Shown: in pieces, positions 9,501 through 16,224 of the stretch
Position numbering within the stretch: position 1 is the first letter of the stretch
Layout of the letters: the number at the start of each line of letters is the position of its first letter
Made by a program: the position numbers and the translations under genes
Source of the DNA: an uncultured Rhodospirillales bacterium
GTDB lineage: Bacteria; Pseudomonadota; Alphaproteobacteria; Acetobacterales; Acetobacteraceae
Length of the DNA stretch: 39,408 nt
Direction of reading: 5' to 3'
NCBI GenBank assembly: GCA_903845065.1
Contig: CAIMWH010000338.1
Coordinates: 1-39,408 of the forward strand
The notes under the pieces: model-generated
The model's database searches: none
What the model was told of the DNA's origin: nothing
What the model saw: the letters and a program-made list of their open reading frames with translations, nothing else

Positions 9501-9667
9501 GCCGCGTAATCCCGCCCGATGGCTTCGGTGCCGTCGGTCGAGGCGTTGTCGGAGATAACGATGGTGACGTCACGGAAGGTCTGGCCCAGCAGGCTGTCCA
9601 GGGCGACGCTCAAGGTATCAGCGCCGTTATAGACCGGCATTCCGATGGTCACGCTATTAACGCTCAT
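6569..9667 (-). CDS. Three-domain glycosyltransferase (GT2-GT2-GT4)
   Basis: A 1032-residue protein with three glycosyltransferase modules. Domain 1 (about 5-210) is GT-A family 2, opening SVTIGMPVYNGADTL and carrying AAADD as its metal/nucleotide-sugar motif near 93-95. A helical, basic linker follows. Domain 2 (about 386-585) is another GT2 module (ISVVLVVHDD, LILVDNGSSD, IFLDAG in the place of DxD, ETDFCPGAFAIKR). Domain 3 (about 637-1010) is GT-B family 4, with VGTYQHPPNRDA, DVLGFVDDLDAVLATC, and the donor-site segment PLRFGAGLKGKVASSLLAGVPVVAT. The ATG at 9667 gives the natural GT2 start; the open frame runs 25 codons further but without support. First gene of the polysaccharide operon; it could add several sugars in sequence. 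No membrane segments are evident, so cytoplasmic or peripheral. Confidence 0.88.
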   Translation of the reverse strand: MSVNSVTIGMPVYNGADTLSVALDSLLGQTFRDVTIVISDNASTDGTEAIGRDYAARDPRVRYVRQAVNLGAAMNYRFVLFEARTPYFMWAAADDLWAPNFVETHLAVLERDPGVVMSQSRVLFVADGRPLNVATGTFALLDDPLTNARNFLRNPADNSRYYGVFRTHALQAVFPIRSFFALDWAVSAATLRFGRHHEVHDILMIRDTTDPTAYGRAIAADHRLWLWRVFPMLYMTRWLLAGRYVPMDGRILYNLGKLNLYMHLRFGLYRWQRAADLYLNNNSARQTLKAMIGGWMRAITAPGLGRRLRQAVQQARQFARRAAYGVWRRLPLADEQRKAVKRFVMRLSGRSGYSRVEPAAAPSTPGGRPPLPMYGWRMPQPGGAGISVVLVVHDDLQRTLAVVDAIAAAQSETAAELILVDNGSSDTTSAVFSALPGVIHRRLPRRRSFAAAATEGLRAANGTALIFLDAGTAIRPDFLAACVAGLERAALVGPQIRSPNSTLVAAGGLVAADRGLSGYGAGTPVDHPSVLFARETDFCPGAFAIKRETLDALGGLTGDDSTFDIASLDLAVRVRGAGMRVLYWPDAIATAWPDADPAPLAALREVDFDRFLARNPAALQDLADATGLAPHDRRRTRRLLFIDADTPTPDRSAGAILSLNLMRMLDMLGFRISFVPESNVAYAGKYTQDLQALGIEALYYPYYPTVRAVLEQRGAEFDVIFACRAYIGERYIDMIRGLAPHARIVFNTIDLHFVREMREADLFDDPRRRAQAEATRASELRSVNAADVTVVVSSHEAEILREAAPDACVHVLPLLFDVPPRPPAPCLAGRRDLMFVGTYQHPPNRDAAIYFAREIWPGLRERLPEGTRFLVVGSSITPEIEALAGNGVDVLGFVDDLDAVLATCRLTVAPLRFGAGLKGKVASSLLAGVPVVATPIAVEGTPLRDGVDVLIADSTEAFAEAVLRLYSDAALWEQLSRAGYDFVRHEYSLETNAPRLLALLRDAGVAIAAETPNDGAAPAPLSTIAQSTRLAG

Positions 9668-9859
9668 GCAGACCCCGAACGCGCGAGTGATCAGATGTAC
9701 CGTTCCAAAGGCGTCGCGACTGGATCGGCGGAAAGGCGCCATCGTCTAGGTAGACCTTGGCAAAACTGCAAGCGGGTTTCAAATGATGTCCTGTTCATGT
9801 GACAGCCATGTCGTAACGCCTGGGCCGGAAAATGTGCCGTTTTCACCAGGTCCCGCCCA
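9668..9859 (-). other. Intergenic region, presumed promoter of the polysaccharide operon
   Basis: 192 non-coding bases between the start of the glycosyltransferase and the end of the amidase, both on the minus strand. It is less GC-rich than the genes around it and is the natural place for the operon promoter. No convincing -35/-10 pair or operator could be picked by eye, and no clear terminator for the upstream amidase transcript was seen. Confidence 0.4.
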
Positions 9860-11332
9860 TCAGGGAGTGCCGGCCAGGGCGGGCATGCCGGGCGGGACGC
9901 GGCGGTGATGGGTGGCCTGTTCGTAGGCGAACGCGAGGCCGATCAGCCGCGCCTCGCTCCAGGCGCGGCCGAGCAGTTCGATGCCCACCGGCAGGCCGTC
10001 CGGGGTGAACCCGGCCGGCACCACGATGGCCGGCAGGCCCGAATTGGCGCTCAGGCGGCAGTTGCTGCCGTACTGGATCTCGCCCACGAGGTTCGCCTTG
10101 CGGCGGATCGGTGGGTACGCCAGCGCATCGACGCGGAAATCGGCCATTGCCTGCAAAATCGCCCACCGCAGTTGTTCACGCTTCGCCAGATGCTGCCAGT
10201 ACTCCTTGGTATCGCGGGACTCCACCGCTTGGGAATTGCGTAAATGGCCTTCAACGGATTTGTGAAAGAGCCCTGAGGCCAGCACCTCCGCGAGCGAGCG
10301 CACTGGCGCGGTGGGGCGGGAGGCCAGATAGGCATCGAGGTCGAACTTGAAATCCTGCGCCAGCACCAGGCCACCGCCAAGGCGGTCGATCAGCAGGGCG
10401 TCGAGGTCGGGGATGGTGACCTCGATCACCTCGGCCCCCAGGCCGGCCATCTCGGCGGCGGCGGTGCGCACGATGGCGGCGATCTCGGCGTCCTCCGGGT
10501 CGGTGCCGAACAATTCGCCGAGGAGGCCGATGCGGGCGCCTTGCAGGCTGCCGGGGCGCAGGGCGTCCGTATAGGATGGCGGGATGTTGCCGATGCTCTC
10601 GGCGGTTTGCGCGTCCGCCGGGTCATAGCCCGCCACGGCATCGAGCACGATGGCGATGTCGGTCACGCTTCGGCCCATCGGCCCGCCGATGTCCTGGGTG
10701 TGGGAGAGCGGGATGATGCCGGTGCGGCTCGTCAGGCCCTGGGTGGGGCGGATGCCCGCCAGGCTGTTGTGGGCGGCGGGGATGCGGATGGAGCCGCAGG
10801 TGTCGCTGCCCATGCCGACGGCGGCGAAGTTGGCGGCGATGGCGGCCCCGGTGCCGCCGCTGGAGCCGCCTGGGTTGCGGTCCGGCGAGTACGGGTTGCG
10901 GGTCTGGCCGAACAGCGAGCCCAGGGTGGTAATGCCGTAGGCGAACTCATGCATGTTCGACTTGGCGATGATGATGGCGCCGGCGCGGCGCAGGCGGGCG
11001 ACCAGGGTGGCGTCGGCCGGCGGTATCCAGCCGGCGAGGGAGGCCGAACCGGCGGCAGTCTGCATGCCGGCGGTTTCGTAGTTGTCCTTCACGATCACCG
11101 GGATGCCGTGCAGAGCGCCGTGTGGCTTACCCGCCCTGCGCTCTGCGTCGCACCGGTCGGCCTCGGCGAGGGCGGCGGGGTTGATGGTGCTGATGGCGTT
11201 GATGGCCGGGCCGGCCTGGTCATAGGCGGCGATGCGCGCGAGGTAGCCGTTCACCAGGTCCCGCGAGGTGATGGTTCCGGCGGCGAGGGCGGACTGCATT
11301 TGCGGGATGGTGGCTTCCGGCAAGGCGAACAT
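9860..11332 (-). CDS. Amidase (amidase signature family)
   Basis: A 490-residue amidase-signature enzyme, related to GatA, Glu-tRNA amidotransferase-like amidases and fatty-acid amide hydrolase. The Ser-cisSer-Lys triad is visible: the lysine in GIPVIVKDNYE, the cis-serine in the glycine/serine-rich NPGGSSGGTGAA, and the nucleophile region GSDTCGSIRIPA. It is a stand-alone amidase and not GatA, since no gatB or gatC is adjacent. The start at 11332 (MFALPEATIPQMQ) matches the usual N terminus and has AGGG about ten bases upstream; an in-frame ATG at 11377 would add 15 residues. It is divergent from the PEP-mutase-like gene, so the two probably share a promoter region. Substrate unknown. Confidence 0.88.
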   Translation of the reverse strand: MFALPEATIPQMQSALAAGTITSRDLVNGYLARIAAYDQAGPAINAISTINPAALAEADRCDAERRAGKPHGALHGIPVIVKDNYETAGMQTAAGSASLAGWIPPADATLVARLRRAGAIIIAKSNMHEFAYGITTLGSLFGQTRNPYSPDRNPGGSSGGTGAAIAANFAAVGMGSDTCGSIRIPAAHNSLAGIRPTQGLTSRTGIIPLSHTQDIGGPMGRSVTDIAIVLDAVAGYDPADAQTAESIGNIPPSYTDALRPGSLQGARIGLLGELFGTDPEDAEIAAIVRTAAAEMAGLGAEVIEVTIPDLDALLIDRLGGGLVLAQDFKFDLDAYLASRPTAPVRSLAEVLASGLFHKSVEGHLRNSQAVESRDTKEYWQHLAKREQLRWAILQAMADFRVDALAYPPIRRKANLVGEIQYGSNCRLSANSGLPAIVVPAGFTPDGLPVGIELLGRAWSEARLIGLAFAYEQATHHRRVPPGMPALAGTP

Positions 11333-11474
11333 GGTGACATCCCTGAACGGTTCTCGTAGCGGGGTTGTATCCGACATTGCCCGTGCGGTCGCGCTTTTCC
11401 GGGCTGCGCCGCTGGCTTGCCCCGGTTGGGGCGATGGGACAGTGTCGACGCAACGTCCAACGGAGAGAAAATCG

Positions 11475-12341
11475 ATGCGTCCGCAAGCCCTGGCCATGCA
11501 GGCCCTGCTCGCCCAGCCCGAAATGCAACTCATGCCCGGCGTGGGAGACGGCATGGGGGCGCGGTTGGTGGCGGAAGCCGGCTTCAAGGTGGGGTTTGCC
11601 TCGGGCTCCTCGATTTCGGCGATGAAACTCGCCATGCCGGACATGGACCTGCTGCCCTTCAACGAGGTGCGCGATGCGGTGGCCAATGTGGTGAACGCGG
11701 CGCCATCAGTGCTGTGGCTCGGCGACGGCGATACCGGCTACGGCAACGAATTCGCGGTACAGCGCACGGTGCGCGAATACGCCCGCATGGGGTGTGCGGC
11801 TGTATTGATCGAGGACAAGCAGTGGCCGCGCCCGCTTGGCAAGGACATGGCGAAGCTGACGGTGGAGCGCGATGTCGCCGTGCTGCGAATGAAGGCGGCG
11901 ATCGAGACCGCCAAGGAGGAGGGCGTGCTGCTGCTGGCGCGCACCGATTCACGGCCGTCCCGCGGGTTCGAGGAGGCGCTGGAGCGGATCAGGATTTTCA
12001 CCGCGCTGGGGGCCGATATCCTGTTCCTCGATTCCCCCGCCACCGAGGAGGAGCAGCGCGCGGCGGTGCAGGCGAGCGGCGGTAAGCCGCATATCTCGGT
12101 GACCGGGCCGACGGGCAAGCGCTACACCGAGATCAACGCGGGTCTCGCCGCGAATGGCATCAAGGTGGCGGTCTATCCGCAGGAAGTGCTGTCCGCCACG
12201 GTGCGGGCGATCCGCGCGACACTGGGCGGGCTGATGGCGGGGGGCGCGCCGGTTGGGCTGGAAACGCCGGAGAATTTGCGCATCGCCATACGGGCCGCTG
12301 ACTACCTTGCCGAGGATGTTCGTCTTTCGGGCAAGGCATGA
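11475..12341 (+). CDS. Isocitrate lyase / PEP mutase superfamily protein, oxaloacetate decarboxylase-like
   Basis: A 288-residue alpha/beta-barrel protein of the ICL/PEPM superfamily. The phosphate/metal loop DGDTGYG (84-90) replaces the common DADTGYG, and IEDKQWPRPLGKD (112-124) occupies the flexible active-site loop. Lyases of this superfamily carry the loop Cys in KKCGH; here that Cys is absent, which argues against isocitrate or methylisocitrate lyase and fits oxaloacetate decarboxylase-like or uncharacterised members. ARTDSR (about 155-160) and VTGPTGKRY are further active-site stretches. The ATG at 11475 was chosen because GGAGAG lies just upstream and the remaining N terminus is typical. 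It is divergent from the amidase and convergent with the EF-G-like gene. Confidence 0.85.
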   Translation: MRPQALAMQALLAQPEMQLMPGVGDGMGARLVAEAGFKVGFASGSSISAMKLAMPDMDLLPFNEVRDAVANVVNAAPSVLWLGDGDTGYGNEFAVQRTVREYARMGCAAVLIEDKQWPRPLGKDMAKLTVERDVAVLRMKAAIETAKEEGVLLLARTDSRPSRGFEEALERIRIFTALGADILFLDSPATEEEQRAAVQASGGKPHISVTGPTGKRYTEINAGLAANGIKVAVYPQEVLSATVRAIRATLGGLMAGGAPVGLETPENLRIAIRAADYLAEDVRLSGKA

Positions 12342-12350
12342 CGGCAGCGG

Positions 12351-12463
12351 CTCTTTTTTGAAAAAAAGAACCAAAAAACTTTCGTCCAATGGCTTCGCCC
12401 CTCTCCCGGGAGTAAGGCGAAGCCATTGGATAGAAAGTTTTTGCTTCTTTTTTCAAAAAGAAG
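12351..12463. terminator. Large nested inverted repeat, bidirectional terminator between convergent genes
   Basis: A left arm (12351-12399) and right arm (12416-12463) are near-complete inverted repeats of each other, about 48 bases each. They share CCAATGGCTTCGCC at the loop side and T/A-rich outer parts. The 16-base loop contains the perfect palindrome CTCCCGGGAG (12402-12411). Each outer end is itself a hairpin: GCTTCTTTTTTCAAAAAGAAGC on the right exceeds chance, and a similar one is on the left. The element fills the gap between the stop codons of the PEP-mutase-like gene and the EF-G-like gene, so it can terminate both transcripts. Its size suggests a dispersed repeat family rather than a simple terminator. 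Confidence 0.8.
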
Positions 12464-12471
12464 CGCTTGCC

Positions 12472-14451
12472 TTACGCCTTCACCGTCGCCCTAGACTCCG
12501 CGAGATGATCGAATCGTCGCCGGTAGGTCCCGAGCCCGAGGGTTTGCGATCGTAGTTCGATGATCAGGTCGTGCAGTTCGGCCTGCGGCACCAGGGCTTC
12601 CACGCTGTCCCATCCCGCCGTATCCGGGGTTTCCGCGAACCCGAGGATTTGGCCGCGCCGGCCGGTGAGCAGGCGTTGGGCCCGGGGGGTGTATTCGTTG
12701 GGTAGCATGATGGTGACGTGGTCGATCGGCTCCAGCAGCACCGGGTTGGCCGCCGCCATGCCTTCCTGCATGGCCATGCGGGTGGCGGTTTTGAAGGCCA
12801 TGTCGGAGCTGTCGACGGCGTGGAAGGTGCCATCGACCAGGGTGACCGACACATCCACCACCGGGTTGCCGAGCGGGCCCTTGCGGGTGGCTTCCTCGGC
12901 GGCTTCGCCCACGGCGGGGATGAAGTTGCGCGGCACCACGCCGCCGACGATTTTGTCGATGAACAGGAAGCCCTCGCCGCGGGCGCGGGGCGCGATGTCG
13001 ATCTTCACATCGGCGAACTGGCCGTGGCCGCCCGATTGGCGCTTGAGGCGGCCGTGCTGGTGGACCGGTTTGCGGATGGTTTCGCGGTAGGCGACCCTCG
13101 GCGGCGCGGTGCTGACCTTGAGGCCATAGGCCTTGGCCAGGCGCTCGACGGCGGCGGTGAGGTGCATCTCGCCCTGCCCGTGCAGCACGGTCTGCGCCAG
13201 GCTGGCGTCCTGGCTGACGGTCAGCGCCAGGTCTTCCTCGGCGATGCGTTGCAGGGCGCCGGAGAGTTTCACGTCGTCGTTGCGGTCTCCGGTGGCGATG
13301 GCCAGGGCGTAGACCGGCGGTGGCGGGGCGGGGAAGGGCAGCGCAGGGACCGCGCCGGTGCCGATGGTGGCGCCGGTGGCCGCGGCGTCGAGCCGGCCGA
13401 GGGCGACGACTTCGCCCGCTTCGGCCTGCGGGGCCTTCACCGGTTCGCCGCCGGGGAAGCGGTAGATGCCGCCGAGGCGGTTGCCGGCGAGGGTGCTGCC
13501 GTCTTTCACGGTGCCGCGCCAGATGCGGGCGTAGGACAGCTTGCCGGTGTGGCCGGCGTGGACGGTTTTGAACACCTGCGCGATAGGGTCCGCACCGGCG
13601 GCAACGCCGCGATGTTCGGCGGTTTCGCTGGGTTGCGGGGTGTCGTGGCGCAGGGTTTTCCACAGGCGCTGGATGCCGTTATCGGTTTCGGCGGCGCCGA
13701 GCAGGACTTCCACCACGGCGTCATCGGCGAGGTCGGCGCGAAGCTGGGCGTAGATTTCGTCGGTGGAGGGGGTGACGTCCTCGATGAGTTTTTCGAGCAG
13801 GGCGTCATTGTGGTCGGCGAGGCGTTCGAGCAGGGCGCCGCGCACTTCGAGTTCGCGGGCGCGCACTTCGGCGGGCAGCGAGATGGTTTCGGAGGGCTGG
13901 CCCTTGCGGTAGCGGTAGGCGCGTTCGCTGACCACATCGACATAGCCGGTGACGTGGCCGTCCTCGCGAATGGGCACTTGGCGCAGCGCGAGCGGCACCT
14001 GGGAATGGGCCTGCAGCGCCTCCAGCGTGTCCTGCACGCGGCCTTCGAGGGTGTCGATCTTGTTGACGAATATGAGGTGGGGGATGCGTCTGGCATCGAG
14101 CTGGCGGAGCAGGGGGGCGACCATGATGGCCTTGGCCGGGCCTGGTTCGCACACCACGATGGCAACGTCGGCGGCGGTGAGGGCGGCCTCGGTCTCGAAG
14201 GCGAATTCGACCGACCCGGGGCAATCCAGGATCGACCAGGCATCGCCGAGGAAACTGCAATGGCCGAGGCGAACCTCGCTGCCCATGCGGCGGTTGCGCG
14301 GGTCGCTGCGCTTGATCGGCGCGCCGCCGGCAATCATCAGGGCCTCGAATACAGTGGTCTTGCCGCTGCCATAGGGGCCGACGATGGCGACACAACGCGG
14401 TGCTGACGTGCGGGGGCGGTCATTGCCGCCCCCGAGTGACTGTCCTGACAC
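12472..14451 (-). CDS. EF-G-like translational GTPase (second EF-G paralogue type)
   Basis: A 659-residue protein with the full domain order of elongation factor G: GTPase domain, domain II, III, IV and V. The G1 loop is GPYGSGKT (25-32), unlike the HVDAGKT of true EF-G. G3 is DCPGSVEF (76-83), where the catalytic histidine of EF-G/EF-Tu is replaced by Ser, and G4 is NKID (130-133). Domain IV contains HGRLKRQSGGHGQFADV; domain V ends with VEALVPQAELHDLIIELRS. This is the EF-G-like group that is separate from the housekeeping fusA in alphaproteobacteria; a stress, ribosome-recycling or regulatory role is possible but unknown. The GTG at 14451 is preferred to an upstream ATG at 14511 because AAAGGAGG sits five bases before it. 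Confidence 0.88.
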   Translation of the reverse strand: MSGQSLGGGNDRPRTSAPRCVAIVGPYGSGKTTVFEALMIAGGAPIKRSDPRNRRMGSEVRLGHCSFLGDAWSILDCPGSVEFAFETEAALTAADVAIVVCEPGPAKAIMVAPLLRQLDARRIPHLIFVNKIDTLEGRVQDTLEALQAHSQVPLALRQVPIREDGHVTGYVDVVSERAYRYRKGQPSETISLPAEVRARELEVRGALLERLADHNDALLEKLIEDVTPSTDEIYAQLRADLADDAVVEVLLGAAETDNGIQRLWKTLRHDTPQPSETAEHRGVAAGADPIAQVFKTVHAGHTGKLSYARIWRGTVKDGSTLAGNRLGGIYRFPGGEPVKAPQAEAGEVVALGRLDAAATGATIGTGAVPALPFPAPPPPVYALAIATGDRNDDVKLSGALQRIAEEDLALTVSQDASLAQTVLHGQGEMHLTAAVERLAKAYGLKVSTAPPRVAYRETIRKPVHQHGRLKRQSGGHGQFADVKIDIAPRARGEGFLFIDKIVGGVVPRNFIPAVGEAAEEATRKGPLGNPVVDVSVTLVDGTFHAVDSSDMAFKTATRMAMQEGMAAANPVLLEPIDHVTIMLPNEYTPRAQRLLTGRRGQILGFAETPDTAGWDSVEALVPQAELHDLIIELRSQTLGLGTYRRRFDHLAESRATVKA

Positions 14452-14456
14452 AGGCG

Positions 14457-14464
14457 CCTCCTTT
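14457..14464 (-). promoter_or_regulatory. Strong Shine-Dalgarno that fixes the GTG start of the EF-G-like gene
   Basis: On the minus strand AAAGGAGG is followed by the five-base spacer CGCCT and GTG. This is a near-perfect match to the anti-Shine-Dalgarno and sets the start at 14451. Confidence 0.8.
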
Positions 14465-14655
14465 CGGGCCGCTGCTGCGGCCTCGTTGCTGGTCCGGCGC
14501 CTGTGCGACACCCGGTGCGAGCGTCCCGGAGGCGCCGGGACGGATGCTAGCCGAGAATCGCGCGGCGGTGTGTCGTCGTTCCGTCATTTTTCCATTTGCG
14601 GCTGGTATTTGCGGCGGGGCTTGCCGGTGGGCGCGCGCGGGGGCACATGCCGGGG

Positions 14656-15078
14656 ATGCTTCATATCCTCAAACTCGCCGTCGGCATCCGCGACGTGGCG
14701 CATCTGCATGCCGTGCAGACCGCCCGTCTGGCCGCCAATCCGCCGCTGCGTCACCAGACCCGCAATTCGCCGCGCCGTGCGGCCGAGGTGGTGGATGGCG
14801 GCTCGATCTACTGGGTGATCGCCGGCGCCATCCTGGTGCGCCAACGCATCACGGCGATCGTGCCCGGTCGGTGGGACGATGGCACCGCCTGCGCCGACCT
14901 TATCCTGGACCCGCAGCTGGTGCCTGTGAGCGGGCGGATCACGCGGGCGTTCCAGGGGTGGCGCTACCTGGAAGCCGCCGCCGCGCCGCCGGATCTGGCC
15001 TCCGCCGCGGCGGCCGAGGGCGAGTCGGCATTGCCCGAGTCGCTGCGCCGGGAATTGGTCGCACTCGGGCTGCTCTGA
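14656..15078 (+). CDS. DUF1489 family protein
   Basis: A 140-residue protein with the layout of the alphaproteobacterial DUF1489 family: MLHILKLAVGIRDVAHL at the N terminus, HQTRNSPRRAAEVVDGGSIYWVI in the middle (RAxEVLxGGSxYWV-like), and an RRITAIVPG-like stretch followed by ILDPQLVPV. The function of the family is unknown; it is cytoplasmic, with no signal or membrane segment. The start at 14656 fits the family N terminus, but an ATG at 14647, after a run of five G, would add three residues. It is divergent from the EF-G-like gene, with about 200 bases between them. Confidence 0.8.
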   Translation: MLHILKLAVGIRDVAHLHAVQTARLAANPPLRHQTRNSPRRAAEVVDGGSIYWVIAGAILVRQRITAIVPGRWDDGTACADLILDPQLVPVSGRITRAFQGWRYLEAAAAPPDLASAAAAEGESALPESLRRELVALGLL

Positions 15079-15206
15079 GTTTTTTCGCTTAACCTTTCGG
15101 AAACCTCTTGCCGCGAATCGCGAGGGTGTGCATCGGTATATCAGGCACGTAGCGCGCATTGTTCGCGTGGGGCCTGAAGCTTAACCCGAGAGCCTGGAGC
15201 GTCCCC

Positions 15207-15389
15207 GTGATCCTCAACCGCAGAGCCCTGCTCGCCGCCATCGGCTTGTCCCTTCCGGCGATCGCCGTCGCCGAAGCCGCCGATGTCAAGAAAAAAACCA
15301 CCAAGAAGACGAAGCCGCTGGCTCATGCCCCGAAGGTGGCCGCCCACAAGCCGCGCCGGACCAAGCCCGCGCCGGCCGCCCAGAGCTAA
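15207..15389 (+). CDS. Small exported lysine-rich peptide, unknown function
   Basis: A 60-residue open frame starting at a GTG (15207) with TGGAG eight bases upstream. The N terminus is a clear signal peptide: positive NRR, a hydrophobic stretch ALLAAIGLSLPAIAVA and a likely AEA cleavage site. The mature part, about 38 residues, is highly basic (KKKTTKKTKPLAH, then HKPRRTKPAPAA), low in complexity and probably disordered. Similar Lys/Pro-rich tails occur in small periplasmic proteins of acetic-acid-type bacteria, but no function is assigned. An in-frame ATG at 15159 would put residues in front of the signal peptide and is less likely. Convergent with lipB, with 12 bases between. Confidence 0.6.
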   Translation: MILNRRALLAAIGLSLPAIAVAEAADVKKKTTKKTKPLAHAPKVAAHKPRRTKPAPAAQS

Positions 15390-15401
15390 TTTCAGCCTAG
15401 C

Positions 15402-16073
15402 CTAGAGACCGAAGACTTCGTCCCAGGCCGCGCGGAGTGCCGCGTCGGCCTCCGCCATCGTCACCGGCCGGCCGAGCGCGGCCAGGCTGGTGACGCCGTG
15501 CTCGGCCACGCCGCAGGGCACGATGCCGCCAAAATGATCGAGCGACGGCTCGACGTTGAGGGCGATGCCATGCCAACTCACCCACCGCGTGACGCGCACC
15601 CCGATCGCCCCGATCTTGGCCTCGGTGCCGGTGGCGCGATCGGCCACCCAGATGCCGACGCGGCCCTCGCGGCGCTCGCCGACCACGTTGAAGCGATCGA
15701 GTGCGCGGATCAGCCATTCCTCCAGCGCGTGCACATAGCTTCTGACATCGCGTGCACGCACATCTCCATGCGCCCTGGTGAGGTCCAACATGACATAGGC
15801 GGTGCGCTGGCCTGGCCCGTGATAGGTCCATTGCCCGCCGCGCCCGGCCTCGAAGGTGGGAAAACGGGTGGGATCGACCAAATCCGCGGCCTGGGCGGAG
15901 GTTCCGGCGGTATAGAGGGGGGGGTGTTCGACCAGCCAGACGCATTCGGCGGCGGTTCCGGCGTGAATCGCGGCCACGCGCGCCTGCATCGCGGTGATCG
16001 CTTCTGGATACGGCGTCAACCCCTCGGCAATGCGCCATTCGAGCGGACGGTGAAGAAGTTCAATCTCGGTCAT
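15402..16073 (-). CDS. lipB: Octanoyltransferase LipB
   Basis: A 223-residue lipoyl(octanoyl) transferase. It moves octanoyl groups from octanoyl-ACP to the lipoyl domains of 2-oxoacid dehydrogenases and the glycine cleavage H protein. [21 protein letters not shown] (the signature after EHPPLYTAG), KIGAIGVRV with the catalytic Lys153, and GIVPCG with the acyl-accepting Cys187 are all present. The Lys-Cys spacing of 34 equals that of E. coli LipB. The ATG at 16073 has AGG upstream and is preferred over a TTG four codons earlier. The gene is divergent from tRNA-Leu. Confidence 0.96.
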   Translation of the reverse strand: MTEIELLHRPLEWRIAEGLTPYPEAITAMQARVAAIHAGTAAECVWLVEHPPLYTAGTSAQAADLVDPTRFPTFEAGRGGQWTYHGPGQRTAYVMLDLTRAHGDVRARDVRSYVHALEEWLIRALDRFNVVGERREGRVGIWVADRATGTEAKIGAIGVRVTRWVSWHGIALNVEPSLDHFGGIVPCGVAEHGVTSLAALGRPVTMAEADAALRAAWDEVFGL

Positions 16074-16118
16074 TGATGCCTGCAAAAGGTTCGGCTATAC
16101 CCCGCGCCTCTACCCGGT

Positions 16119-16204
16119 GCGGTCGTGGTGGAATGGTAGACACGCAAGCTTGAGGTGCTTGTGGGGGAAACCTCGTGGAAGTTCGAGTCTTCTCGACCGC
16201 ACCA
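16119..16204 (+). tRNA. tRNA-Leu (anticodon GAG), CCA encoded
   Basis: An 86-base class II tRNA. The acceptor stem is GCGGTCG/CGACCGC, discriminator A and encoded CCA at 16202-16204. The anticodon stem CAAGC/GCTTG encloses the loop TTGAGGT, giving GAG for Leu codon CTC (and CTT). A variable arm with GGGGGAAACCTC and the T-arm GTTCGAGTC follow. Confidence 0.97.
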
Positions 16205-16224
16205 ACTCTTCTCCTTTAAAATCG

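Noticed and set aside
12718-14406. 562-codon plus-strand frame opposite the EF-G-like gene
   Set aside because: Low-complexity Gly/Ala/His/Asp composition, no ribosome site, and the minus strand encodes a complete GTPase with all domains.
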